NCBI GenBank assembly: GCA_017303555.1
Contig: JAFLCN010000004.1
Location: 185,728-249,727 of the forward strand
Length of the DNA stretch: 64,000 nucleotides
From: Planctomycetota bacterium
GTDB lineage: Bacteria; Planctomycetota; Phycisphaerae; Phycisphaerales; UBA1924
Direction: 5' to 3'
Made by a program: the position numbers and the translations under genes. A model generated the notes under the pieces. It saw only the letters and a list, made by a program, of their open reading frames with translations, made no database searches and had not been told where the DNA came from. Shown one piece after another: positions 43,616-54,233 of this stretch. How positions within the stretch are numbered: position 1 is the stretch's first letter; the number at the start of each line of letters is the position of its first letter.

Positions 43616-45298
43616 CTATTCATCTTTGAGCCGCCGGTTGGTCCAGACCATCGCCAGAACCAGCACGACGGAGGCGACAAAGCCCGCGACCCCGATCGCG
43701 GTGAGTGCGCCCATGCCGGCGTTGCGGGCTGCCAGGATCAGGATCGAAGAGCCGACCAGCATCGCGGAGATGATGAGGGCGAACGAGATATTTCGGCTGG
43801 CGTGCTCGATGGTGCGGGTGAGGCGTGCCAGACCCCGGTGTTCGATATTGATGGCGAAGCGGTTGCGCCGGACCTGCGTGAGGAGCGATCGGAGCTCGGC
43901 CGGGAGGTCTTCGGCCAGTTCGAGGTAGCTGAGCAGACTCTTCTGTGCGCGGCCCCGGAGCGCGGAGAAGCTGTAACGTTTCTCGACCAGCTTCTCGACG
44001 AAGGGGCGGACGAACTCGGCGAGCGGGAAGGTCGGGTCGAGCCACCTTCCGACGGACTCGATGGTCGTCAGCGCCTTGATGAGGAACATGAGATCGGCGG
44101 GGCAGTGGATCCGGTTGGCGCGGAGGGCGCCGAAGAAATCGCTGAGCAGTTTGCCGAGATCGAGCTGATCGAGCGAGGTGTCCTGGAACTGCGAGATGAT
44201 CGTGTTGACGTCGTTGCGGAGCGCACGGTCTTCCAGTTTTTCGGCGGGCAGATCACCGAGCGCGCCGACGACTTCCATCACGCGATCGAGGTCGCCCCCC
44301 ACCACGCCGGAGACGAGGTCGGCGAGCTGGCGGGCGGTGCGCGCATCGATCTCGCCGGTCATGCCGCAGTCGATGAAGGCGATGCGGCCCTTGGGGAGCG
44401 CGATCAGGTTGCCGGGGTGGGGATCGGCGTGGAAGAAGCCGAGTTCCAGGCACTGCCGGAAGACCGCGCGCGTCCCGTTCTCGACAAGCCGCCTGCGGGT
44501 TTCGTCGTCCAGCGATTCCGGCTTCAGGTTCGTGAAGACCTTCCCGCGGATCTCCTGGAGCGCGAGCACGCTGGGTGTTGTCGCTTCCCAGTAGACTTTG
44601 GCGAAGACGACCTCGTGGTCGTCCTCGAAGAAGCTACGGAGGCGATCGGTCGAACGGCCCTCGTGCGCCAGGTCGAGTTCTTTGGCGATCTCCCTTGCGA
44701 ACTCGTCCACCACCGCGGTCGGGCTGTAGCCCAGGTCCTTGAAGTGTCCCTCGGCGATCTCGGCGAGCTGGCGGAGGATCTCCATATCGGCTTCGACGAC
44801 ATCGCGGATTCCGGGGCGGAGCACCTTGAGCACGATGCGGGCGCCGTCGTGCAGAACGGCCCGGTGGACCTGCGCGATCGAGGCGGCGGCAAGGGGCTTC
44901 TTCTGGATCGAGCGGAAAAGCTTGTGCAGGCGGCTCCCGAACTCTTTTTCGAGGATCTTCTCGATCTCTTCGAATTCGACGCCCGGCACACCGTTCTGGA
45001 GCGACTTGAATTCTTCGGCCCACTCCAGCGGAATGAGGTCGGGTCGGGTGCTGAGCACCTGGCCGAGTTTCACGTAGGTCGGTCCGAGTTCTTCGAGGAC
45101 GGTGCGCACGCGGACCCGGCGCGGCACCTCCGAAGGGCCGGGCGCCGCGCCCAGGATCTCCTTGCCTTTCTCGATCAGCCCGCCGAGGCCGATCTGTTCT
45201 GCGAAATCGGCGAATCCGTGGCGTGCGAGCACCTCCAGCACGCGCACGTACCTCTGAGCGTTGCGGATTCGGCGAGAAACTGGTGAGAAGGTGGCCAT
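43616..45298 (-). CDS. ubiB: UbiB/AarF (ABC1) family atypical kinase
   Basis: 560 residues. Family signatures: the KxGQ motif in YVKLGQVLSTRPDLIP, the Ala-rich loop PLAAASIAQVH in place of a Gly-rich loop, a Lys in VLKVLRPG, HADPHPGN and FIDCGMTG (the DFG-like Asp). Two membrane helices at the C-terminus anchor it. The family supports coenzyme Q or other prenyl lipid metabolism; which quinone applies here is unknown. TAACCT ends 9 bases before the ATG. Confidence 0.9.
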   Translation of the reverse strand: MATFSPVSRRIRNAQRYVRVLEVLARHGFADFAEQIGLGGLIEKGKEILGAAPGPSEVPRRVRVRTVLEELGPTYVKLGQVLSTRPDLIPLEWAEEFKSLQNGVPGVEFEEIEKILEKEFGSRLHKLFRSIQKKPLAAASIAQVHRAVLHDGARIVLKVLRPGIRDVVEADMEILRQLAEIAEGHFKDLGYSPTAVVDEFAREIAKELDLAHEGRSTDRLRSFFEDDHEVVFAKVYWEATTPSVLALQEIRGKVFTNLKPESLDDETRRRLVENGTRAVFRQCLELGFFHADPHPGNLIALPKGRIAFIDCGMTGEIDARTARQLADLVSGVVGGDLDRVMEVVGALGDLPAEKLEDRALRNDVNTIISQFQDTSLDQLDLGKLLSDFFGALRANRIHCPADLMFLIKALTTIESVGRWLDPTFPLAEFVRPFVEKLVEKRYSFSALRGRAQKSLLSYLELAEDLPAELRSLLTQVRRNRFAINIEHRGLARLTRTIEHASRNISFALIISAMLVGSSILILAARNAGMGALTAIGVAGFVASVVLVLAMVWTNRRLKDE

Positions 45299-45307
45299 TC
45301 GATCACG

Positions 45308-45313
45308 AGGTTA
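45308..45313 (-). promoter_or_regulatory. Candidate -10 for the UbiB-family gene
   Basis: TAACCT on the minus strand, ending 9 bases before the ATG; no clear -35. Confidence 0.3.
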
Positions 45314-45336
45314 GCGAATCCGCGCGGGGGTGGGAG

Positions 45337-47298
45337 TCAGCGTCCCGTGGTTCCGTTGACCAGAACATCCTGACCCGTGAGGGAACGCAGGCTCCAGACC
45401 GGCTGGCTGCGAATGAGACTCGGAGCACCGCCCGAAGTCGCGAAGTCGTCGATGCCGTCGGTGCCGATCGAATAGAGCAGATAGCCCCCGACCGGGCGGA
45501 GCTCGTGGCGGTCGTGCGGTGCGGGGTTTGGAATGAAGACCCAGGGGCGACCGGAGAGCGGGTCGATGCGGGCTTCGGCGGGGAGCTTCAGATCGGGGTC
45601 GTCCACGCCGGCGGGAAGCGAACCTCGCTCGAAGCGATACTCCTCGATCGCGAGCATGACGCGGGCGCCCGCACGCATCGCGGTGATGACGTCTACGTTG
45701 GGCAGGACCCACAGGGTGAACGCGGTGTTGCCCGCGATGAGCAACAGATCGGACGGAACATTCGGTACGGGGGCTCGCTGCCACGGCGCCGCTTCGAAGG
45801 GCGCTTTCGCGGCGTCGAAGACCTTGTCGTTGAGACGGATGTTCTCGCCAACCCAGCCGATTCTTCCGGAAGGGAGCCCGCCGGGAAAGCCCAGGAGCCT
45901 GGCGAGCCCGGGGGTGAAGCGGTTGAATCGGACGGCGTTCGCATCGGCGAGAATCGTGAGTGCGCGATCTCGCTCGGAGAGCCGCTCGTTCTCGATGACG
46001 CCGACCCAGTCGGGCCGGATCGGCATCTCGTCGAAGATTCTCGCGGCCGGCCCGGCCAGTTCCGGACGCTTCGCGATCGCGTCGCGCAACGTGCTCCACA
46101 GTTCGTATTCGCTCTGCATCGTGAGCCAGTACCGGCCGTACTGATGGGTTGCGTAATCGGTGCGAAGGGAGGCGATCGCGGCGCGGAGCGAGAGCTCGAA
46201 CCACTCCCGATCACTTTCGTCCGCGGCCGTTCGCATCCGTTCGAGTGCAAACCCGCGGGTTTCATGCAGGAAGGTGTCGCTCCAGAGAAGCGAGGGCGAG
46301 TGCCCGCCATCGTCGAAGTAGAAGAGCGGCGCGGCGAGCGGGGGCGATTGGTTCAGCAATCGGAAGTGCTCGGCCATGCCGAGTTTCTCCATGCGGCGGA
46401 GCGCCTCGCGCTGATGTTCCGGACTGACTGCGGATAGTCTCCAGGCGTCGGGAGCGGTCAGGCCCTGCGAGTGGCGCCCGAGTTCGGCCGCAAACTCGAT
46501 GAGCATCTGTCGGATTCTCGCGCGAAACTCCGCGTCGGCTTTCCAGATGCCCGTCACTTCCGGCGTTCCTGAGTACGAGCGCACGGGCGTGGTGCCGAGC
46601 GTGCGGGCGCGTTCGGACAGGGTGGAGATGGAGGCGCGGGCCCTTGCGGCCTCGAAGCGGATCAGCATCTCGTTGCACGCGAGGATCGCGACCGGCAGAA
46701 CGATGAAGACGGCGAAGAGTGTCGAGAGCGTGATCGCGGCGAGCCGCAGTCTTCGGTATGTCCAGAACATGCGGACGTCTTTGGTACCCGTGCGCTTCTT
46801 CGCGACCGAAACTCCGGCATCGGTGCGGACGAGTTCTACGAGCGCCGCATCCACCTTTGTGACGGCGCCGCACTCGGGGCAGGCGCATTCGAAGCGCTCG
46901 CTGAGCGGGAGGCCGTACAGCGCGTAGGAGCAGGCGTGGCAGACGCCTCCGATGTTGATGACTCTCCAGATGAGCGATCGGAGGAGGAAGTCGCGGGCGA
47001 GCATCGCGAGGAACGGCGCGGTCACCCCGACGACGAGCGCCAGCGCAGCGGCGGCGGCTCCGATCGCGAAGTCGGAGTAGCGCTTGCGATTGTCGAGATC
47101 GAATGAATGGAACGCCCAGGCCATGGCCCAACCGACGACGGTGAGCGTGGCGATGAAGGTTCCGATCACGAACGCGGAGGCGAGCGTTCGCTGGACCCAG
47201 CCGCCCCAGGCGCGTTTGACGAACCGGCGGCACTGGTCGTCGGAAAACTCATCGAGTTCTGGGAACGCACGCCAGATCTTCCGTCCTGGGATCCGCAT
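45337..47298 (-). CDS. Membrane protein with zinc-ribbon-like cysteines, unknown
   Basis: 653 residues. Two membrane helices in the first 100 residues, then four cysteines as CHAC...CACPEC (a zinc-ribbon-like pair), a third membrane helix near residue 205, and a long extracellular part. The C-terminus contains GYLLYSIGTDGIDD, a phrase common in planctomycete secreted proteins of unknown role. ATG start. It lies between the UbiB gene and another membrane protein on the same strand, which may be one transcript. Confidence 0.72.
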   Translation of the reverse strand: MRIPGRKIWRAFPELDEFSDDQCRRFVKRAWGGWVQRTLASAFVIGTFIATLTVVGWAMAWAFHSFDLDNRKRYSDFAIGAAAAALALVVGVTAPFLAMLARDFLLRSLIWRVINIGGVCHACSYALYGLPLSERFECACPECGAVTKVDAALVELVRTDAGVSVAKKRTGTKDVRMFWTYRRLRLAAITLSTLFAVFIVLPVAILACNEMLIRFEAARARASISTLSERARTLGTTPVRSYSGTPEVTGIWKADAEFRARIRQMLIEFAAELGRHSQGLTAPDAWRLSAVSPEHQREALRRMEKLGMAEHFRLLNQSPPLAAPLFYFDDGGHSPSLLWSDTFLHETRGFALERMRTAADESDREWFELSLRAAIASLRTDYATHQYGRYWLTMQSEYELWSTLRDAIAKRPELAGPAARIFDEMPIRPDWVGVIENERLSERDRALTILADANAVRFNRFTPGLARLLGFPGGLPSGRIGWVGENIRLNDKVFDAAKAPFEAAPWQRAPVPNVPSDLLLIAGNTAFTLWVLPNVDVITAMRAGARVMLAIEEYRFERGSLPAGVDDPDLKLPAEARIDPLSGRPWVFIPNPAPHDRHELRPVGGYLLYSIGTDGIDDFATSGGAPSLIRSQPVWSLRSLTGQDVLVNGTTGR

Positions 47299-47353
47299 GG
47301 ATTGGAGTCACCCTTCCACCCGCATCGAGTCGGCGAACCGTGATCGCTCGGGC

Positions 47354-47998
47354 TCAGTCGTCGCCGCCGCCGCCGTCGCCGGAACCGAGTTTGAATGCGC
47401 TCCCGATGGCGAGGACGGCCCAGAGAATATCGAAGAAAGTGAAAGAACTGAAGAACGCTTCGGATTCGGCCTGGCCGATGGCGTGATCGAGGCTGGCGTG
47501 GGCGTGTTCGGCGAGGGCCTTCTTGTATGAATCCTGGTCTGCGGGGCTCATGGCGGTCCAGCGGGCCTTGGCGTCGGTCCAGATCGCGGGCGGGAAGTCG
47601 GCCTGTTCGGAGGCCTCGTCGCGTGTCATGCCTTTGGGCCACTCGATCTTCTTGCCGGCCTTTTCGGATTCTTCGACGAGTTGATCGGCGATGCTGACCA
47701 TGGCGCGATCGTCGTTGATCTCGACCTGCGCGTGGATGTCGGATTTGACCTTGCCGGCGATCATGTGGACGACGGCGAACTTGCCGCCGGCGATGGAGCC
47801 GAGGGCGATCGCTGCGGCTGCGACGCCGGTGACCGGCGAGACCGAGTTGCCAGCGAAGATGGCTGTGCCGATACCTACGAGCGCACCGATCGCCCAGGCG
47901 ACGATGCCGACTTCGTAGTGGGTGAAATGGACGATTGCGGCCCAGATTGCGGCGCCGATTGCGCCTCCGATGAGGCCACCGATGATTCCCTTGACCAT
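47354..47998 (-). CDS. Membrane protein of unknown function (214 residues)
   Basis: Three or four Gly/Ala-rich membrane segments at the N-terminus (GIIGGLIGGAIGAAIWAAI, then VGIVAWAIGALVGIGTAIF) followed by a polar domain and a final hydrophobic segment. The last residues are Gly/Asp. No family recognised. The ATG at 47998 has GGGAG upstream; a good promoter lies at 48045. Confidence 0.65.
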   Translation of the reverse strand: MVKGIIGGLIGGAIGAAIWAAIVHFTHYEVGIVAWAIGALVGIGTAIFAGNSVSPVTGVAAAAIALGSIAGGKFAVVHMIAGKVKSDIHAQVEINDDRAMVSIADQLVEESEKAGKKIEWPKGMTRDEASEQADFPPAIWTDAKARWTAMSPADQDSYKKALAEHAHASLDHAIGQAESEAFFSSFTFFDILWAVLAIGSAFKLGSGDGGGGDD

Positions 47999-48044
47999 GA
48001 AACTGTCTCCCGAAATTGATGGACCCGTTACCCCCGAAGGGGGG

Positions 48045-48073
48045 AGTGTACCAGAAGTCAGATGTGCGCACAA
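48045..48073 (-). promoter_or_regulatory. Sigma-70-type promoter for the 214-residue membrane protein
   Basis: Minus strand TTGTGC, a 17-base spacer, then TACACT. Downstream in the leader is a CCCCC-TTC-GGGGG hairpin (48031-48043) and then the GGGAG ribosome site. This is the best -35/-10 pair in the window and has a normal leader, unlike most genes here. Confidence 0.6.
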
Positions 48074-48341
48074 GTGAACACTCTTGGGGCGCGTGGGCCT
48101 CGGAAACGTTGCAAGATGTTGTCGTGGCGGCCCGCTTGCGGCGTGGTGTCAAAGTGTGCGCCCGCCGCGGTGAAACTGGCGGACTGAGGAAGAACGTCCG
48201 GAAAGCGAGGGCAGTTTGCCTTCTGATGCACGCAATGGTGTGTCGCGATGCAATGTCCCTTCGCTGCGCTCGGGCTCGTACGGTAAGGTGCTGCCGGAAT
48301 TGGAGATCGCGTAGCGAGCGACGCGTGTTGCTTGAAAACGA

Positions 48342-49340
48342 TCACGGGGGATGTCTTGCGGCTTGAATGCAGGCGGGCTGCGAAATGCGATAAAAGCATT
48401 CGATCTCGCGGCGTACGGCGGGGATGTCTGCTTCGGTGCAGTGATTGTGCTGTATGAGGAAAGCAACCGCATCCTGCACGATTTGCTTTCGCTGCTGCTT
48501 GAGGCGGAGCTTGACGACGGTGCGCTGCTTCGGCGATGTCGAACGCAGGCAGCTTTGGGGATCGAAGGGATTGTGCTCGGCCGATGAGAATGAGGGCAGA
48601 ATTGAAGAGAGCAAGGCGGCAGGGAGCTGAAGAATCGGCAGGTTGGGATCGGCTTCGGGATCGGTCTCGGCGTCCGATTGCGGAACTGATTCGACGCGTC
48701 CATGGGCCGACGATTCGACGGAGTGATGTTTAGATTGATCGCGGAGTGCGTGGAGATCGTCGGCACCGGGGGCGATCGGACCGAGACCTTCGCAGTCATT
48801 GAGAAACGAAGCGAGGTGTTGCTCGGGCGATGTTGAGTCGAGGGACTGAGTGGGCTGGCGGTGAGCGCGAAGGAGTGCGGCGAATTGATTCTGGCGCGAT
48901 GTTGCGTTGGCGATCGTGCTGTTTTCACGCGACTGTTTCGGCGTGGAGCGCGGGCGCGCGTTGGGATCAAAGGAAGCGAGACGGAGAAGGACGTTCACGG
49001 CGCGGAGCGCGGAATCGGGGACTGGGAGATTTGGTGAAGCGAGCGCGGTGCGGACGATGCGCGAAGCGAGTTCAGCGCAAGAAGGGAGATGATCGCCTGC
49101 GAGCCAACGGGTGCGGATTGCCGCGGCGGAGCGGAGAGAGGCGATGCGCTCGTAGATTTCGGGGCGGTTGAGCCAGAGGGCGAGGGCTTCGGGGGAGGTG
49201 TTGTGGGTTCTCGCGACGGAGAGGAAAGACTGGGCTGGATCGGCAAGGTCGGTGAGAACCTGGTCGGCGACGGAATCCGTGGGCGCGAAGCGCTGGCGCG
49301 GATGCGGGGTGGAGTCGGGCATGGGCGGGTGGGCGACCAT
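48342..49340 (-). CDS. Unknown protein, possible DNA-binding N-terminus
   Basis: 332 residues. Residues 20-70 are helical and include SFLSVARTHNTSPEALALWL, which could be a helix-turn-helix; the middle is low-complexity and Ser/Pro/Asp-rich, and the C-terminus is again helical and basic. No family recognised. TAAGAT ends 6 bases before the ATG, consistent with a leaderless transcript. About 340 bases lie between its stop and the next gene and hold only the promoter and hairpin at 48031-48073. Confidence 0.6.
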   Translation of the reverse strand: MVAHPPMPDSTPHPRQRFAPTDSVADQVLTDLADPAQSFLSVARTHNTSPEALALWLNRPEIYERIASLRSAAAIRTRWLAGDHLPSCAELASRIVRTALASPNLPVPDSALRAVNVLLRLASFDPNARPRSTPKQSRENSTIANATSRQNQFAALLRAHRQPTQSLDSTSPEQHLASFLNDCEGLGPIAPGADDLHALRDQSKHHSVESSAHGRVESVPQSDAETDPEADPNLPILQLPAALLSSILPSFSSAEHNPFDPQSCLRSTSPKQRTVVKLRLKQQRKQIVQDAVAFLIQHNHCTEADIPAVRREIECFYRISQPACIQAARHPP

Positions 49341-49346
49341 GGGGGT

Positions 49347-49352
49347 ATCTTA
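49347..49352 (-). promoter_or_regulatory. Candidate -10 for the 332-residue gene (leaderless spacing)
   Basis: TAAGAT on the minus strand, 6 bases before the ATG. Confidence 0.45.
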
Positions 49353-49782
49353 CCACACGCCGAGTACCAAAGAAGGGTTTTGTTTGGTTTTTTTGTTCTT
49401 TTTGTTTTTGTGTCATCGAGAGGCATTGCCCTGGGTGCATCGCCTGACGGGACGGGGCATCTGGCGGTAATGCGGGCAACTTCCCTGCGTTTGGGCTCGT
49501 GCGGCATGGTTCTGGCGGTTTGTGAGTTCACATCGGGAGCGCTTCGCCGTCGCTCATTCTGCGCTGTTGTGTGCCCGTGGCACGCTTTCAGTGTGCGGGT
49601 TCTCTGCGCACCGACCGAGGGTGTCGCTCGCGGACTCGCTCCACCCTCGGCTCGAATCTGTCAGCCCTTCGGGCTGAAAGTCGGGAAGTGCGAGAGGCGG
49701 AAACGCTCGGAGCAGGGAAGGCTGAAATCCGAGAAGGCTGGCATGCGGAATGACTCGATTGGGACGGAGCCGTGCCTCGTGT
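49353..49782. other. Non-coding region with inverted repeats
   Basis: 430 bases without a convincing gene. A T-rich tract (GTTTTGTTTGG near 49380, then T runs to ~49410) and two hairpins are visible: CCGAGGGTG/CACCCTCGG (49615 and 49642, 18-base loop) and TCAGCCC-TTC-GGGCTGA (49661-49677). These look like REP-type units. Confidence 0.5.
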
Positions 49783-51135
49783 TTATCTCATCGCCAACCA
49801 CCCCACTACCACGATTCCGGTTGCGATTGGGAGGAGCAGAATGAGGCCGAGGCGTTTGGCGAGGGCGACGCCTCCGAGGGACCAGGCGATGCCGATTTTC
49901 ACGATCGTGTTGACGACGGCTGCGAGGGTGATTGCTGCGGCGGCGGTTGCGCCGTCTGCCTGGCCTCGGGAGACGAGGCCGGCGGTAGAGAGGGTGATTG
50001 CGCCCATGTCGGTCGTGCCGCTGATTGCGGCGACGGCGAAGAGGCCGGAGTTTCCGAAGTAGTGCTTGCCGGCGATGACGAGGATCTGGACGCCGGCGAA
50101 CATGAGGGCGAAGAAGAGGGCGGCTTTGAGTTCGGTGGGGTTTTTCTGGTTGGAGAATTGCGACTGGGCTTCGGCTTCTTTGGGCTTGTCGCGCCAGGCG
50201 GGGAGGATTGCAAATCCTGCGGCGACGATTGATGCGACGAGGAACGCGGAGAGCCAGGCGAGCATCTCGGCGGATTGGTCGCCACCCCCATCCCTGCCTG
50301 CCGCGTAGGCGAGAACGAGTGTGCGTGCGGCCATGACGAGGCTGGCGATCGCAATCGCGGCGACGGATGCAGCGCACTTGCCTTCGCGCAATTTGGCCAT
50401 GCGAGAGAAGCTGACGGTGGTCGCGGTGCTGGAGACGAGACCACCGAGGAGACCGGCGAGCATGGTGCCTGCACCGGAGCCGAAGATGCGGATCGCGACG
50501 TAACCGGCGAGGCTGATGCCGGTGACGAGGACGACCATGAGCCAGAGGTTGTAAGGGTTGATCGCGTCGAACGGGCCCATCACGCGGTTGGGGACGACGG
50601 GGAGGATGACGAGCGAGATGGCGGCGAACTGCATGATCGCGCGCACGTCCATGTCGGAAAGCCCGGCCGTGAATTTGTGCAGCGAGGTCTTCAGGTGCAG
50701 GAGGACGGCTGTTGCGGCGGCGATGGAGACGCCGAGCGCGGCGTGCTTGAGGACGATGAGGAGGCCGCAGCCGAAGATGACGAAGACGGCTATTTCGGTG
50801 ACGATGCCGCGGCCTGCGCGGGATTCGGCGTCGCGTTCTTTGGCGGCGGCGCGTCCGACGCTGCGGTTGGCGTGGATGACGAGGCCGAGCGCGAGGAAGC
50901 CGGCGGCGACGATCCAGACGCCGGTGGGCTCGAAGACTCGGGCGAGTATGCCGCAAATCGCGCCGAAGAGCGCGATGAGTGGGAAGGTGCGGATGCCGGC
51001 GAGATCGGAATTGGCACGCTGGCGCTGGAGACCGACGAGCAGGCCGGCGCCGAGGGCCATGGCAAGGTCCAGAAACACGTTGCCTGCGGCGGCGGGTACT
51101 TCGATTGAATTCACAACAGGTAGTTCCACGAGCAC
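49783..51135 (-). CDS. MgtC/SapB family protein with DUF4010 domain
   Basis: 450 residues, about 12 membrane helices. The N-terminal MgtC-like part has GAGLLVGLQRQR and GIRTFPLIALFGAICGIL; the C-terminal half is DUF4010-like. MgtC proteins modulate Mg transport and cell physiology; the long fusion form is uncharacterised. ATG start; the mutase gene diverges ~170 bases away. Confidence 0.82.
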   Translation of the reverse strand: MLVELPVVNSIEVPAAAGNVFLDLAMALGAGLLVGLQRQRANSDLAGIRTFPLIALFGAICGILARVFEPTGVWIVAAGFLALGLVIHANRSVGRAAAKERDAESRAGRGIVTEIAVFVIFGCGLLIVLKHAALGVSIAAATAVLLHLKTSLHKFTAGLSDMDVRAIMQFAAISLVILPVVPNRVMGPFDAINPYNLWLMVVLVTGISLAGYVAIRIFGSGAGTMLAGLLGGLVSSTATTVSFSRMAKLREGKCAASVAAIAIASLVMAARTLVLAYAAGRDGGGDQSAEMLAWLSAFLVASIVAAGFAILPAWRDKPKEAEAQSQFSNQKNPTELKAALFFALMFAGVQILVIAGKHYFGNSGLFAVAAISGTTDMGAITLSTAGLVSRGQADGATAAAAITLAAVVNTIVKIGIAWSLGGVALAKRLGLILLLPIATGIVVVGWLAMR

Positions 51136-51196
51136 AGCCTACCGAGTCAACGCATGGCGTTCTCGTTCGCCTTCTCTCAATCCGTTCCCCCGGCTT

Positions 51197-51250
51197 TTCT
51201 CTTTACCTCTGCGTCCCCGCCGCGGCGGGTCTGCGATCTGTGGTGAATTC
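51197..51250. repeat. CTCTGTG-type repeat upstream of the mutase gene
   Basis: CTCTTTACCTCTGCGTCC, a CCGCCGCGGCGGG palindromic insert, then GATCTGTGGTGAATTCC. It is an interrupted relative of the copy at 15583. Confidence 0.6.
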
Positions 51251-51278
51251 CGCTCTTCTGTCTTTGGCCTTTCCCTCG

Positions 51279-51284
51279 TACAAT
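51279..51284 (+). promoter_or_regulatory. Candidate -10 for the mutase gene
   Basis: TACAAT, 24 bases before the ATG; AGGAG at 51295 is the ribosome site. This gene therefore has a normal short leader. Confidence 0.45.
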
Positions 51285-51308
51285 CGTGCAAGCCAGGAGA
51301 ACGAGTAC

Positions 51309-53131
<1,823 letters not shown>

Positions 53132-53135
<4 letters not shown>

Positions 53136-53467
53136 GCGTTGGCTCTCCAGCGTTTGGCCGAGAAGTTGTCCTGCTTTTTGTCGTCGCGATTCTGTTTTTG
53201 AAGTTGTTCTGGAATGCCTTTTTGGTTCCGATCGCGGCACTCCAAGCAAGGGAGCGAAATCCCAAATCCAGGGGCGTATCGCTCATGCCATTCGTCGAGG
53301 TCTTTTTGTGGAGCATGTGCATCTTGATTGCGTGGACATCGGGCTCCACGACAAAATGGTGCCAACCGATGTTCATCGCAATCTGGGGCGCGGTCGCTAT
53401 TGGCGCGTCCTACCTACTGATGCCGGTTGGTGGAATGATCGCGCTGGCATTCTTCAAGCCTCGGTAG
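53132..53467 (+). CDS. Small membrane protein, unknown (111 residues)
   Basis: Three membrane segments (VVLLFVVAILFLKLFW, SLMPFVEVFLWSMCILIAW, FIAIWGAVAIGASYLL). No family recognised. The GTG start overlaps the mutase stop by GTGA, so it is likely translated from the same mRNA; a functional link is possible but not shown. Confidence 0.6.
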
Positions 53468-53489
53468 CCCAGGAAGATCTGGTTCGTCA

Positions 53490-54233
53490 ATGAAACACCT
53501 TTGCATCACAGGCTTCGGCGCTTTCGGCCGCTTCTTGGTTTCGCACCTGCACTCGCACTTCACATTGAGCACGTGCGATGTTACCGATCGCGCCAGCGAA
53601 GCGAAAGCGCTGGGCATTCAATCCGTTTCACTAACCGACGCGGCGCAAGCCGACATCATCGTTCTCGCCGTGCCGGTTCAGCGGCTCCGCGAGCTTTTGA
53701 CGGAGCTTGCACCGCACCTGGCGAAGAGGCAGGCACTTGTCGTTGATGTTGCTTCGGTCAAGGCCAAGCCGATTGCGCTGATGCGGGATTTGCTGCCGCG
53801 GCAGACGGAGATCATCGGGACGCATCCGCTCTTTGGCCCGCAGAGCGGGAGGAACGGGATTGCGGGATTGCCGATTGCGTTCTGTCCGGTTCGCGCGAGC
53901 GAAGAGCGCATCGCGTGCGTTCGGAACTTCCTGAGCGCAACGCTCCAGCTCCGCGTGCTCGATGTCACGCCCGAGGAGCACGATCGGCAGATGGCGTATG
54001 TGCAGGGATTGACGCATCTCGTCTCGCGCGCTGCCGCGGCACTTGATCTTCCGAAAACCGAACTTGCGACCGTCGCCTACAAGCGCTTCGCCGAGATGAG
54101 CGAATCGCTCGCGGGCGACTCATGGGAACTCTTCAAGACCATCGAAAACGAGAACCCGTTCGCGGCAGAAGTCCGCACACAGTTCACGAAGAACCTCGCC
54201 GAACTCGAAGCAAAGCTCAAAGCCGGCGAATGA
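53490..54233 (+). CDS. tyrA: Prephenate/arogenate dehydrogenase TyrA
   Basis: 247 residues. NAD-binding GFGAFGRFL, then VVDVASVKAKP and the signature GTHPLFGPQSG, followed by the helical dimer domain. It forms 4-hydroxyphenylpyruvate (or tyrosine) in aromatic amino acid synthesis. No ACT or chorismate mutase domain is attached. It follows the small membrane protein by 22 bases and overlaps the convergent phosphatase gene by 17. Confidence 0.88.
   Translation: MKHLCITGFGAFGRFLVSHLHSHFTLSTCDVTDRASEAKALGIQSVSLTDAAQADIIVLAVPVQRLRELLTELAPHLAKRQALVVDVASVKAKPIALMRDLLPRQTEIIGTHPLFGPQSGRNGIAGLPIAFCPVRASEERIACVRNFLSATLQLRVLDVTPEEHDRQMAYVQGLTHLVSRAAAALDLPKTELATVAYKRFAEMSESLAGDSWELFKTIENENPFAAEVRTQFTKNLAELEAKLKAGE

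Noticed and set aside
43532..45286. A 584-codon frame on the + strand.
   Set aside because: Shadow of the UbiB-family gene.
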